From Rhodocyclus gracilis (lineage in GTDB: Bacteria; Pseudomonadota; Gammaproteobacteria; Burkholderiales; Rhodocyclaceae), in contig NZ_WIXJ01000004.1 in assembly GCF_009617575.1 (NCBI RefSeq), positions 124,001 through 188,000 of the forward strand: 64,000 nt of DNA. The letters are read 5' to 3'. This document shows, piece by piece, positions 39,113-50,339 of the stretch. Under the pieces are notes generated by a model. That model worked only from the letters and a program-made list of their open reading frames with translations, was not told the origin of the DNA and did not search any database. Position numbers and translations under genes: made by a program. Numbering within the stretch: position 1 is the stretch's first letter; every line of letters starts with the position of its first letter.

Positions 39113-40618
39113 CTAGTTGCGGCGCTTTTTCTCGTCGTCCTGCTGACGACGCAGTTCGCGCAAACGCGCGTCCACCACCGACTGTTCGTAGAAATTGCCA
39201 TCGCCGGCGCGCTGGGCGATCAGCAGTTGCTCAATGGCCTGCCCGAGTTGGCCTTGCAAGGCGTAAAACTCAGCGAGGGAACGATGCTGTTGCAAGCGCT
39301 TGTCCTGGCCGGCGTAATTCTTGGCTTGCAGCTCATACAGCTTGAAATCCGAGGGGTAGCGTTGCAGCTCCTGATCGATAAAACGCAAAGCGGCGTCGTA
39401 CTGGCGTAGGAGGAACTGCGTTTCCGCACACGCGTAGATCAGCGAATGCGCCGCCGGATAACGCTGCAGCCCGTCACGATACGCCGCCAACGCCCCCGGC
39501 AGATCGCTCGCCGCGGCGCGAATTTCGCCGGCCAGCCCGTAGATCAGCGGCGAACTGGTCGTCGGAATCTTGCTCAGCGCTTTCACCGCATCAAGTTCGC
39601 GCTGCGCGCCCGCCAGATCCTTCGCCCGCAGGTAGGCGCGCGCCAGTCCATAGTGCGCGGCAAGCGCCGAAGAGTACTTGCGCTCCGCAATCTGCGTCTC
39701 GAACTCGGTGATGGCGTCTCGCTGCGTACCCTGCTGCGCCCGCAGTTTGGCGCGCACCAGCTGGAAGTCGACGCTATCGACGACCTGCCGGTAGGGCGCG
39801 TTCTGCGCACGGTTCTGCATGTCGGAAATGCGCTCGACGGTCAGCGGGTGCGAGCGCAGATAGATCGGCGCGCTGTTCTCATAGACACGACCCGCCATCT
39901 GCAAACGCTGGAAAAACGCCGCCATGCCGCGCACATCGAAGCCGGCCTTCTCCAGTGCCAGATAGCCGAATCGGTCAGCCTCGCGCTCGAAATCCCGCGA
40001 GTACGCCAGCTGCGCCTGCACGGCCCCCGCCTGCGCCGAGGCGATGGCCGCGCCCGCCACCTGCGAATTGGAGCGAGCCGCCAAGATACCGACCGCCATC
40101 GAAATCATGCTGGCGACGGAATTCTGCTTTTCCTTCGAAATCTGCCGCGCCAGGTGATTCTGGGTGACGTGCGAGATTTCGTGGGCCAGCACGCCGGCCA
40201 GCTCGGACTCGGTTTGCGCCGTCAGAATCGTTCCGGTATTGACGCCAACGAAGCCACCGAACATGGCGAAAGCGTTGACCGACGAGTCGCGGATGGCAAA
40301 AAAGTAAAAGCTGCCGCCCGGATCGGGGCTCGCCGCGACGAGTCGCCCGCCGAGGTGGTTCAAGTAGTCGGATATCTCGGCATCGTCGACGTAGGTCGGC
40401 TCGTTGAGCCGAATGTCGTTCATGATGCTTTCGCCGACCTGACGCTCGATCTGGGGCGACAAATCAGCGCGCGCCGATTCGCCAAGATCCGGCAAATCCT
40501 CGGCAAACAGGACTGTTGGCGCCGTCACGGCCAACATCGCCGCCGCCACCGCGCTGATCACGCCGCGGTGGGCCGTAGCGATCCAGCGCAACGGACATTT
40601 CGAATTCGCGGAATTCAT
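39113..40618 (-). CDS. bepA: M48 family metalloprotease with TPR repeats (BepA-like)
   Basis: This 501-residue periplasmic protein resembles BepA/YfgC, a protease-chaperone for outer-membrane proteins such as LptD and BamA. It has a signal sequence (GVISAVAAAMLAVTAPTVLFA), the zinc site HEISH in LAHEISHVTQNHLARQ with a later Glu in the READRFG motif, and a C-terminal TPR region (about 270-480). Length matches BepA (about 487). It is the first of three minus-strand genes leading to tusA. Confidence 0.9.
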   Translation of the reverse strand: MNSANSKCPLRWIATAHRGVISAVAAAMLAVTAPTVLFAEDLPDLGESARADLSPQIERQVGESIMNDIRLNEPTYVDDAEISDYLNHLGGRLVAASPDPGGSFYFFAIRDSSVNAFAMFGGFVGVNTGTILTAQTESELAGVLAHEISHVTQNHLARQISKEKQNSVASMISMAVGILAARSNSQVAGAAIASAQAGAVQAQLAYSRDFEREADRFGYLALEKAGFDVRGMAAFFQRLQMAGRVYENSAPIYLRSHPLTVERISDMQNRAQNAPYRQVVDSVDFQLVRAKLRAQQGTQRDAITEFETQIAERKYSSALAAHYGLARAYLRAKDLAGAQRELDAVKALSKIPTTSSPLIYGLAGEIRAAASDLPGALAAYRDGLQRYPAAHSLIYACAETQFLLRQYDAALRFIDQELQRYPSDFKLYELQAKNYAGQDKRLQQHRSLAEFYALQGQLGQAIEQLLIAQRAGDGNFYEQSVVDARLRELRRQQDDEKKRRN

Positions 40619-40761
40619 TCCGTCATGATACCGGAGCGGAGGTCATCCATCCTCCCAGCAACGCAGGAGGCTCGTTTCGAATCGTTTCGGAGTGTTCGGA
40701 AAATCAGCACGATTCAGCACGTATGACCGGCCGCAAGCTCACGCCACGCCAAAACGTGGAC

Positions 40762-40783
40762 AAAAAAAACCGCCCGAAGGCGG
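40762..40783 (-). terminator. Intrinsic terminator after the cold-shock gene
   Basis: On the minus strand a CCGCC-TTCG-GGCGG hairpin with a stable UUCG tetraloop is followed by eight T (40762-40769). It lies about 55 bp past the csp stop. Confidence 0.88.
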
Positions 40784-40839
40784 GAGACTGCAGGGGAAGT
40801 TGTCCGGAGACAACCTCCTCTTAGCGAGTCCGAAAACGT

Positions 40840-41043
40840 TCAGGCGCGCTGAATGTTCGAAGCTTGCTTACCCTTGGGACCTTGGGTAACGTCAAAGGAA
40901 ACCTTCTCGCCCTCTTTGAGGGTCTTGAATCCGGGCATGGTGATCGCGGAGAAGTGAGCGAACAGATCTTCGCTACCGTCGTCCGGCGTGATGAAACCAA
41001 AACCCTTGGCGTCGTTGAACCACTTAACAGTACCAGTTGCCAT
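40840..41043 (-). CDS. cspA: CspA-family cold-shock / RNA chaperone protein
   Basis: This 67-residue cold-shock domain protein binds single-stranded RNA. It starts [20 protein letters not shown], containing RNP1 (KGFGFI), with RNP2 as LFAHFSAI. The ATG at 41043 has AAGGA 9 bp upstream. The mRNA leader is about 120 nt long by promoter position, as in cold-regulated csp genes, and a strong terminator follows. Whether this copy is cold-induced cannot be told from sequence alone. Confidence 0.96.
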   Translation of the reverse strand: MATGTVKWFNDAKGFGFITPDDGSEDLFAHFSAITMPGFKTLKEGEKVSFDVTQGPKGKQASNIQRA

Positions 41044-41172
41044 ATTGCTACATCCTTGAAAAGAGACTAAATCCGGGCGCCGCCCGACTTGCATGCGTCG
41101 ATTTGTACTGACGGTAACCCGGAATCCGGCAAGCGAAACACGGAGATCCGTTCAAAACCGATGCATGCGTTA

Positions 41173-41202
41173 CTTGTACGCTACAAGCCACAAATGCGTC
41201 AA
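41173..41202 (-). promoter_or_regulatory. Promoter and long leader of the cold-shock gene
   Basis: On the minus strand TTGACG (41197-41202) and TACAAG (41173-41178) are 18 bp apart. Transcription from near 41166 would give a 5' leader of about 120 nt up to the ATG at 41043. The sequence upstream of -35 is AT-rich (UP-like). Confidence 0.55.
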
Positions 41203-41301
41203 GCATTTTCTGAACATTTTTGCAGATTTAATCGAAATTCATGCATCGACCCGAAACTCGACGCACGGATCGCGCGCCAGGATCGAGGCAGGGCACGGCG
41301 G

Positions 41302-41329
41302 TTGCGCATTCGGGCGGACTGGTTAGAAT
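41302..41329 (+). promoter_or_regulatory. Promoter of clpS-clpA, possibly leaderless
   Basis: TTGCGC (41302-41307) and TAGAAT (41324-41329) are 16 bp apart. The -10 ends 6 bp before the clpS ATG at 41336, and no Shine-Dalgarno sequence precedes that ATG, so transcription could start at or next to the start codon. Confidence 0.5.
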
Positions 41330-41335
41330 TCGTCC

Positions 41336-41644
41336 ATGACCAAGCGTTTACAGGAAAGCCTACTACTGGAAGCAGAGCAGACCCGAGTCGGGCCGCCCCC
41401 GATGTATCAGGTGCTGCTGCTGAACGACGATTTCACACCAATGGAATTCGTCGTACTGGTTCTGGAAAAATTTTTCGCCATGAGCCGAGAACGGGCGACG
41501 CAAATCATGCTCAAAGTTCACAACGAGGGTCGCGGCAAATGCGGCGTTTATCCCCGCGATGTCGCGGCAACGAAGGTCGAGCAGGTAGCGGCTTTCGCTC
41601 GCGATCACCAGCACCCGCTGGCGTGCGTCATGGAGGAAAACTGA
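41336..41644 (+). CDS. clpS: ATP-dependent Clp protease adaptor ClpS
   Basis: This 102-residue adaptor delivers N-degron substrates to ClpA. It has the family core [20 protein letters not shown] (with the N-degron-binding NDD), [20 protein letters not shown], and a His in KVH. ATG of clpA directly follows the stop codon. The start has no ribosome site but a -10 box is close upstream. Confidence 0.96.
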   Translation: MTKRLQESLLLEAEQTRVGPPPMYQVLLLNDDFTPMEFVVLVLEKFFAMSRERATQIMLKVHNEGRGKCGVYPRDVAATKVEQVAAFARDHQHPLACVMEEN

Positions 41645-43903
<2,259 letters not shown>

Positions 43904-43910
43904 CACGACC

Positions 43911-44405
43911 ATGCCTTTTTGCACTGCTGATTTGCTCGATGCCAACGAAGCGCGACTCGCGGACGGAAGTCTGCGGGTCGCTACGCCCCTGTTCCGCAAC
44001 TTCGGCGGACGAAACAAATTCATGGGGCGCATCACCACCCTGAGCACCTTCGAAGACAACTCCCGGGTCCGCGAGATTCTCGCGGAGAGCGGCGCCGGGC
44101 GCGTTCTCGTTATTGATGGCAAAGCCTCTCTGCGTCGCGCCCTGCTCGGCGATCAACTCGCCGATCTGGCGCGCTGCAATGCCTGGGAAGGCGTCGTCAT
44201 CAACGGTTGCATCCGTGACTCCGCCGTCATCGCCCGCGTTGATCTCGGCGTACGCGCCTTGGCGACGCATCCGCGCAAGACGGAGAAGAACGGCCTCGGC
44301 GAGCGCGATCTGCCGCTTAACTTCGCCGATGTAGAGTTTATTCCCGGCGAATGGCTCTACGCTGACGAAGACGGCATCCTCGTCAGCGCCGCTGCGCTGA
44401 CCTGA
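43911..44405 (+). CDS. rraA: RraA family protein (ribonuclease E activity regulator)
   Basis: This 164-residue protein matches RraA, which binds RNase E and dampens mRNA decay; some relatives are 4-hydroxy-4-methyl-2-oxoglutarate aldolases. Signatures include TADLLDAN, FRNFGGRNKFMGRITT, GKASLRRALLGDQLADLA and GVVINGCIRDSAVIA. The aldolase residues G-x-x-x-D (GDQLAD) and R-D (CIRD) are kept, so catalytic activity is possible. It starts 7 bp after clpA and may be in the same operon. Confidence 0.87.
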   Translation: MPFCTADLLDANEARLADGSLRVATPLFRNFGGRNKFMGRITTLSTFEDNSRVREILAESGAGRVLVIDGKASLRRALLGDQLADLARCNAWEGVVINGCIRDSAVIARVDLGVRALATHPRKTEKNGLGERDLPLNFADVEFIPGEWLYADEDGILVSAAALT

Positions 44406-44610
44406 GCCACCTCCGGCGCCCCTGCGGGACGCCCCTCCTGACGAATCTCTCTGCGTGCCTGCCTAGAGGCGGCGCATGTTCCATTGCGTCCGATGCTAAG
44501 GCGTCGGCTCATCCCGCGATGAGCGTACCCGCACGCGCACCACAGGACCGTCCACTCCGGTAACGATCCCGCTCCAATACCCACCTGTCGTTTCACAGGG
44601 ATCACTACAA

Positions 44611-44625
44611 TTTTGCATCGCAAAA
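44611..44625. promoter_or_regulatory. Palindrome TTTTGC-ATC-GCAAAA upstream of aceA
   Basis: A perfect 6-3-6 inverted repeat lies about 218 bp before the aceA start and 63 bp upstream of the -35 box. TTTGC/GCAAA arms are reminiscent of operators of RamB/ScfR-type regulators of acetate and short-chain acyl metabolism; that link is inference. It could be an operator. Confidence 0.5.
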
Positions 44626-44671
44626 TACAGAACACAACCTATTGATTTAATTAATCATAAAAATATCTTCT

Positions 44672-44685
44672 GTCTTATATAAGAC
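44672..44685. promoter_or_regulatory. Palindrome GTCTTATATAAGAC upstream of aceA
   Basis: A perfect 14-bp inverted repeat ends 2 bp before the -35 box at 44688. Its GT...AC ends fit the general pattern of GntR-family operators. An alternative weaker promoter (TTGATT 44642-44647, TATCTT 44664-44669) would start transcription inside it. Confidence 0.5.
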
Positions 44686-44687
44686 TA

Positions 44688-44716
44688 TTGAGTCAGCCAC
44701 CAAAGGCACTTATACT
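44688..44716 (+). promoter_or_regulatory. Sigma-70-type promoter for aceA
   Basis: TTGAGT (44688-44693) and TATACT (44711-44716) have the ideal 17-bp spacing. The predicted start near 44723 gives a leader of about 105 nt before the aceA ATG. Confidence 0.6.
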
Positions 44717-44828
44717 TTCTCCCAACGACAGGCAGCTTGTGCCGCCGCTGGCAGCGAAAAACGTCGCACCGTTGCTGGCAAGTCGTCCCCGTCGCAACAG
44801 ACCATCGCCATTTTTCAAGAGGAAGAAC

Positions 44829-46127
<1,299 letters not shown>

Positions 46128-46154
46128 GCCGTCCAACGGCCTCCTGAGGAGCAG

Positions 46155-46186
46155 AAGGCGCCGGTGCCCCCACTGGCGCCTTTTTT
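46155..46186 (+). terminator. Intrinsic terminator after aceA
   Basis: A 10-bp stem with one G-T pair (GGCGCCGGTG at 46157-46166 with CACTGGCGCC at 46171-46180) and a CCCC loop is followed by six T. Confidence 0.9.
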
Positions 46187-46235
46187 CATGGACGCGAGCG
46201 CACATGCCGGAAACACCGGCGCCCCGCCCCGGCGC

Positions 46236-47144
46236 TCAGCCGCCGTTGATCGTCCAGTAGCTCGGCTCGCCGTAGCGTTCCTTGAGCAGGTCGATGAACA
46301 GGCGCACGCGCAGCGGCAGATGCCGGCGCTGCGGAAACACCGCGTAGATGCCCATCGGCGCCGCCTGCCAGGCGTCGAGCACTGAGGTCAGCCGGCCTTC
46401 CTGCAGATCGCGCCCGACCTCCCACAGCGAACGCCAGGCGAGCCCCTTGCCGGCGAGCGCCCACTCGTGCAGCACGGCGCCGTCGTTGCACTCGAAGCGG
46501 CCACCGACCTTGCGCGTTTCCACCGCCCCGGTATCGGGATCGCGGAACACCCAGCCACGCTGCTGACCGAGCGAGAGGCACTCGTGCTGCGCCAGATCGG
46601 CCGGCGTGCGCGGCACGCCATGCGCCACCAGATACGCCGGGCTGGCGACCACCATGCGCCGCATCTCGCCGAGGCGCACGCTGACCAGACTCGAATCCTG
46701 CAACTCACCGATGCGCACCGCGCAGTCGATGTTCTCGTTCATCAGATCGACGAGACGATCCGAGAGATCGAGATTGACCGTGACTTCCGGGTTGGCCTGC
46801 ATGAAGGCGCCGACCAGCGGCGCGACATGGCGGCGGCCGAAACCCGCCGGTGCCGACACGCGCAGCTGACCGCTCGCCTTGACGCCCCCAAGCGATACCG
46901 CCGCCTCGGCATTGGCCAGATCGTTGAGCACACGCTGGCAGTCTTCGAGGAAAGCCTGTCCCTCGAAGGTGAGCGTCAGCTTGCGCGTCGTGCGCAGCAG
47001 CAGCTTGACGCCCAGCCGCGCCTCCAGCGCATCGAGGCGGCGGCCAACGATGGCCGGCGTGACGCCCTCCGCGCGCGCCGCGGCGGACAGGCTGCCGCGC
47101 GTGGCCACGCTGACAAAGGCGCCGATCTGCTTGAAGGTATCCAT
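46236..47144 (-). CDS. LysR-family transcriptional regulator
   Basis: This 302-residue regulator has an N-terminal winged helix-turn-helix (FKQIGAFVSVATRGSLSAAA to LDALEARLGVKLLLRTTRKL) and a C-terminal substrate-binding domain. It is convergent with aceA and divergent from the exporter-malate synthase pair, so it may control the latter. A T-N11-A palindrome overlaps its own -10 box, consistent with autoregulation. ATG 47144 was preferred over the adjacent GTG at 47147. The effector is unknown. Confidence 0.88.
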   Translation of the reverse strand: MDTFKQIGAFVSVATRGSLSAAARAEGVTPAIVGRRLDALEARLGVKLLLRTTRKLTLTFEGQAFLEDCQRVLNDLANAEAAVSLGGVKASGQLRVSAPAGFGRRHVAPLVGAFMQANPEVTVNLDLSDRLVDLMNENIDCAVRIGELQDSSLVSVRLGEMRRMVVASPAYLVAHGVPRTPADLAQHECLSLGQQRGWVFRDPDTGAVETRKVGGRFECNDGAVLHEWALAGKGLAWRSLWEVGRDLQEGRLTSVLDAWQAAPMGIYAVFPQRRHLPLRVRLFIDLLKERYGEPSYWTINGG

Positions 47145-47150
47145 CACCTG

Positions 47151-47163
47151 TTACTTTAAGTAA
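47151..47163. promoter_or_regulatory. LysR-type operator TTACTTTAAGTAA
   Basis: A perfect 6-1-6 palindrome of the T-N11-A type bound by LysR regulators lies 7 bp before the LysR start and overlaps its -10 box. It is likely the site for autoregulation and perhaps divergent activation. Confidence 0.55.
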
Positions 47164-47181
47164 AAGATCATTGTCCCGCAA
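47153..47181 (-). promoter_or_regulatory. Promoter of the LysR gene
   Basis: On the minus strand TTGCGG (47176-47181) and TAAAGT (47153-47158) are 17 bp apart, just upstream of the ATG at 47144. The rest of the divergent gap to 47425 shows no certain promoter for the exporter gene. A 74-codon frame at 47200-47424 there is doubtful. Confidence 0.5.
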
Positions 47182-47425
47182 CGCGACTTATCTTTTGTTA
47201 TGAGCAACAATACACTGCATGACATTGAACTCTGCGCGGGATTCCGCCGCCTGTTGCCAAACGACCGCCACGCCCCTCAATCGATGACCGCCAACTTCGC
47301 CAAGCACACCATCACCGCCGTCGCCGCCGTCGCCGCCCTCCCCGCGCACGCCGGCCGCTGTGCTCCGCGCCCCGCGCAGCCCGGCAAGGGTCGCATTCGC
47401 CAGACAGTGGAAGGGTCGTACTGAG

Positions 47426-48205
47426 ATGGATCTCGCACTGATGCTGCTCGTCGCCGGCGGCGCCTTTCTCGCCGGCGGCATGAACGCGATGGCCGGTGGC
47501 GGCACCTTCTTTTCCTTCCCCGCCCTGCTCGTCGCCGGCGTGCCACCGGTGATGGCCAACGCCACCAACACCGTCGGCCTGTGTCCGGCCAGCCTTGTCA
47601 GCGCCTGGGCCTACCGGCGCGAGGCACTGCGCCACGGGCGCTGGGCGCTGCTGCTGATCGTCGTCTCGCTGATCGGCGGCATCGTCGGCGGCCTGTTGCT
47701 GCTGGCGACGTCGAACGCCGCCTTCTCCAAGCTGATTCCCTGGCTGCTGCTCATTGCCACCGCGCTGTTCGCCTTCAGCGGGCAGATCTCGAGAGGCCTC
47801 GCGCGGCTGCGCCAGCGGCTCGGGCGCGGCGCAGCCGCTGCGCCGGGCGGCCCCGGCGGCGCACTGTTCCAGCTCGCCGTCGCCATCTACGGCGGCTTCT
47901 TCGGCGCCGGCATGGGCATCCTGACGCTGGCCGCCTTGTCCATACAAGGCTTCGACGACATCCAGGAAATCAACGCGCTGAAGAACCTGACTTCCGGCAT
48001 CAACTATGCCGTCTCGTCGGCGACCTTCATCATCGCTGGCGCGATCAGCTGGCCGCACGCGCTGGTGATGCTCGTTACGGCGATGGCCGGCGGCTGGGCG
48101 GGTGCCTCGCTTGCCCGCCGCCTGCCGGCGCTATGGTTGCGCCGACTGGTGGTCGCCGTCGGCAGCGGGCTGACGCTCATCTATTTCATCAAGATCTATT
48201 TCTGA
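47426..48205 (+). CDS. TauE/SafE family sulfite/anion exporter-like membrane protein
   Basis: This 259-residue protein has about eight hydrophobic helices with the family's two repeats: FLAGGMNAMAGGGTFFSFPA near the N-terminus and GGFFGAGMGILTLAAL in the second half. TauE/SafE proteins export organic or inorganic sulfur anions; substrates of most members are unknown. ATG 47426 is the first after a weak GGAAGGG site. It precedes malate synthase by 23 bp on the same strand, an unusual pairing that could reflect export of a C2 acid, but that is speculation. Confidence 0.85.
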   Translation: MDLALMLLVAGGAFLAGGMNAMAGGGTFFSFPALLVAGVPPVMANATNTVGLCPASLVSAWAYRREALRHGRWALLLIVVSLIGGIVGGLLLLATSNAAFSKLIPWLLLIATALFAFSGQISRGLARLRQRLGRGAAAAPGGPGGALFQLAVAIYGGFFGAGMGILTLAALSIQGFDDIQEINALKNLTSGINYAVSSATFIIAGAISWPHALVMLVTAMAGGWAGASLARRLPALWLRRLVVAVGSGLTLIYFIKIYF

Positions 48206-48228
48206 CCCAACACACCCAAGGAGACCCC

Positions 48229-49827
48229 ATGAGCCTCAATCTGCCGCAAGGCGTACAAATCACCGGTCCGCTCAAGCCCGGCTACGAAAGCGTACTGACG
48301 CATGACGCGCTGGCGCTCGTCGCCAAACTGCACCGCGCCTTCGAGTCGCGTCGCCAGGAACTACTGGCCGCGCGCGTCGCCCGTCAGGCACGCATCGACG
48401 CCGGCGAGATGCCCGACTATCTGCCGGAAACCGCGCACATCCGCGCCGGCGACTGGAAAATCGCGCCGCTGCCCAAGGCGCTGGAGCGCCGCCGCACCGA
48501 AATCACCGGCCCGGTCGAAGCGAAGATGATCATCAACGCCTTCAACTCGGGCGCCGATTCGTACATGACCGACTTCGAGGATTCGAACGCGCCGAACTGG
48601 GATAACCAGATCCAGGGCCAGATCAACCTGTACAAGGCGATCCGCCGCGAGCTGTCGTTCCGCAACGAAGCCGGCAAGGAATACAAGCTCAACGACAACA
48701 TCGCCACGCTGCAGATCCGTCCGCGCGGCTGGCACCTCGACGAGAAGCATGTCCTCGTCGACGGCCAGCGCGTTTCCGGCGGCATCTTCGACTTCGGCCT
48801 CGTCTTCTTCCACAACGCCAAGGAGCAGATCGCGCGCGGCGCCGGCCCGTTCTACTACCTGCCGAAGATGGAAAGCCACCTCGAGGCGCGCCTGTGGAAC
48901 GACATCTTCGTCCTGGCGCAGGAGCACGTCGGCCTGCCGCGCGGCACGATCAAGGCGACCGTGCTGATCGAGACGATCCTCGCCACCTTCGAGATGGAAG
49001 AAATCCTCTATGAGCTGCGTGAGCACTCGGCCGGCCTCAACGCCGGACGCTGGGACTACATCTTCTCGTGCATCAAGAAGTTCAAGAAGAACCCGGACTT
49101 CTGCCTCGCCCAGCGCAGCGTCATCACCATGGAAGTGCCGTTCATGCGCAGCTACGCGCTGGCGCTGGTGAAGGCCTGCCACAAGCGCGGCGCGCCGGCG
49201 ATGGGCGGTATGAGCGCGCTGATCCCGATCAAGAACGACCCGGTCGCCAACGAAAAGGCGCTTGCCGGCATCCGCCACGACAAGGCGCGCGACGCCCGCG
49301 ACGGCTTCGACGGCGGCTGGGTGGCGCATCCGGGCCTCGTTGCCATCGCCCATGAGGAATTCGTCAAGGTGCTCGGCGAGCGTCCGAACCAGTGGGAGAA
49401 GCAGCGCGATGAAGAGTTCACCGCCGCCGACTTCCTCAACTTCCAGCCGACGCAGCCGATCAGCGAAGCCGGCTTGCGCAACAACATCAACGTCGGCATC
49501 CACTACCTCGGCGCCTGGCTCGCCGGCAACGGCTGTGTGCCGATCCACAACCTGATGGAAGACGCCGCCACCGCCGAAATCTCGCGCTCGCAGGTGTGGC
49601 AGTGGGTCGTCTCGCCGAAGGGCATCCTCGACGACGGACGCAAGGTGACCTCCGAGATGGTGCGGCCGATGATTGCCGAAGAGCTGGCGAAGGTGAAAGC
49701 CGCCGTCGCCGCGCAAGGAGAAAACACGGCGACCTACGAGCAGGCCGCGGACATCTTCGACCGCATGTCGCTGACGCCGGACTATCCGGAGTTTCTGACG
49801 CTGCCGCTGTACGAAGCGATGGCCTGA
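48229..49827 (+). CDS. aceB: Malate synthase A
   Basis: This 532-residue enzyme condenses glyoxylate with acetyl-CoA to malate, completing the glyoxylate bypass. Signatures are DSNAPNWDNQIQGQINLYKA, PRGTIKATVLIETILATFEM with the catalytic Arg, and SAGLNAGRWDYIFSCIKKF with metal-binding Asp. Its length equals that of the A-type (about 533), not the longer GlcB type. The start has AAGGAG a few bases upstream. It appears to be co-transcribed with the exporter gene. Confidence 0.97.
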   Translation: MSLNLPQGVQITGPLKPGYESVLTHDALALVAKLHRAFESRRQELLAARVARQARIDAGEMPDYLPETAHIRAGDWKIAPLPKALERRRTEITGPVEAKMIINAFNSGADSYMTDFEDSNAPNWDNQIQGQINLYKAIRRELSFRNEAGKEYKLNDNIATLQIRPRGWHLDEKHVLVDGQRVSGGIFDFGLVFFHNAKEQIARGAGPFYYLPKMESHLEARLWNDIFVLAQEHVGLPRGTIKATVLIETILATFEMEEILYELREHSAGLNAGRWDYIFSCIKKFKKNPDFCLAQRSVITMEVPFMRSYALALVKACHKRGAPAMGGMSALIPIKNDPVANEKALAGIRHDKARDARDGFDGGWVAHPGLVAIAHEEFVKVLGERPNQWEKQRDEEFTAADFLNFQPTQPISEAGLRNNINVGIHYLGAWLAGNGCVPIHNLMEDAATAEISRSQVWQWVVSPKGILDDGRKVTSEMVRPMIAEELAKVKAAVAAQGENTATYEQAADIFDRMSLTPDYPEFLTLPLYEAMA

Positions 49828-49858
49828 GCGAACGGTCAAACAGGCTGATCGCCCCATG

Positions 49859-49910
49859 TGGCGAGGCGCGTCTTCCAGGTGCGTCTCGCCAACCTGCGCC
49901 AAAAGGCGTA
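49859..49910. other. Two hairpins between aceB and the CidA-like gene
   Basis: An 11-bp stem with two G-T pairs (about 49860-49890) and a smaller GCGCC-AAAA-GGCGT hairpin (about 49896-49909) follow aceB. Neither is followed by a T run, so factor-independent termination is not shown; they may protect the mRNA end. Confidence 0.35.
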
Positions 49911-49956
49911 AAACACCGCGCATTGTTTTCAGGCCAGACGCCTGCCAGGAACGCTG

Positions 49957-50322
49957 ATGATCGCAGCGCTTGCGCTTTTTCTCTCGTGCCAACTGCTGGG
50001 CGAAACCATCGCCCGCCTGCTGTCACTCCCGGTGCCCGGCCCCGTGCTCGGAATGCTGTTTTTGCTGGCGTGGCTCGTCGTGCGCGGCGGCCCGCAGGAG
50101 TCCGAACGGCGCGCTGCCGGCGGGCTACTGCAACATCTACCGCTGCTCTTTGTCCCGGCGGGGACCGGCGTACTGCTGCACTTGCACCGTCTCGCCGCCG
50201 AGGCCATGCCGATTGCCGTGGCACTGATCGGCAGCACAGTCATCGGGCTGGCCGTCGCCGGGCTGACCCTATCGCGCCTGACGCGGGCCGGACGCGCCGG
50301 CAAGATCGCCGCCAACGACTGA
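49957..50322 (+). CDS. CidA/LrgA family holin-like membrane protein
   Basis: This 121-residue protein has about four helices with the family's LPVPGPVLGMLFLLAWLVV and LLQHLPLLFVPAGTGVLLHL. CidA/LrgA proteins pair with CidB/LrgB; roles proposed include murein hydrolase control and pyruvate or glycolate-type organic acid transport. The partner gene starts 18 bp downstream. Confidence 0.88.
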   Translation: MIAALALFLSCQLLGETIARLLSLPVPGPVLGMLFLLAWLVVRGGPQESERRAAGGLLQHLPLLFVPAGTGVLLHLHRLAAEAMPIAVALIGSTVIGLAVAGLTLSRLTRAGRAGKIAAND

Positions 50323-50339
50323 CGGGGAGAACTACGCGA

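Larger units (their letters stand above)
44406..44828 (+). promoter_or_regulatory. aceA upstream regulatory region (423 bp)
   Basis: No gene is supported between rraA and aceA. The right half includes an AT-rich island (about 44626-44690) in an otherwise GC-rich window, two perfect palindromes, and at least one good promoter. The aceA ribosome site is GAGGAA just before 44829. The left third (44406-44590) shows nothing distinctive. Confidence 0.6.

Noticed and set aside
47200-47424. 74-codon frame ahead of the TauE-like gene
   Set aside because: No ribosome site; the sequence looks like translated GC-rich leader (Ala/Pro/Arg runs) and the region is a divergent regulatory gap.
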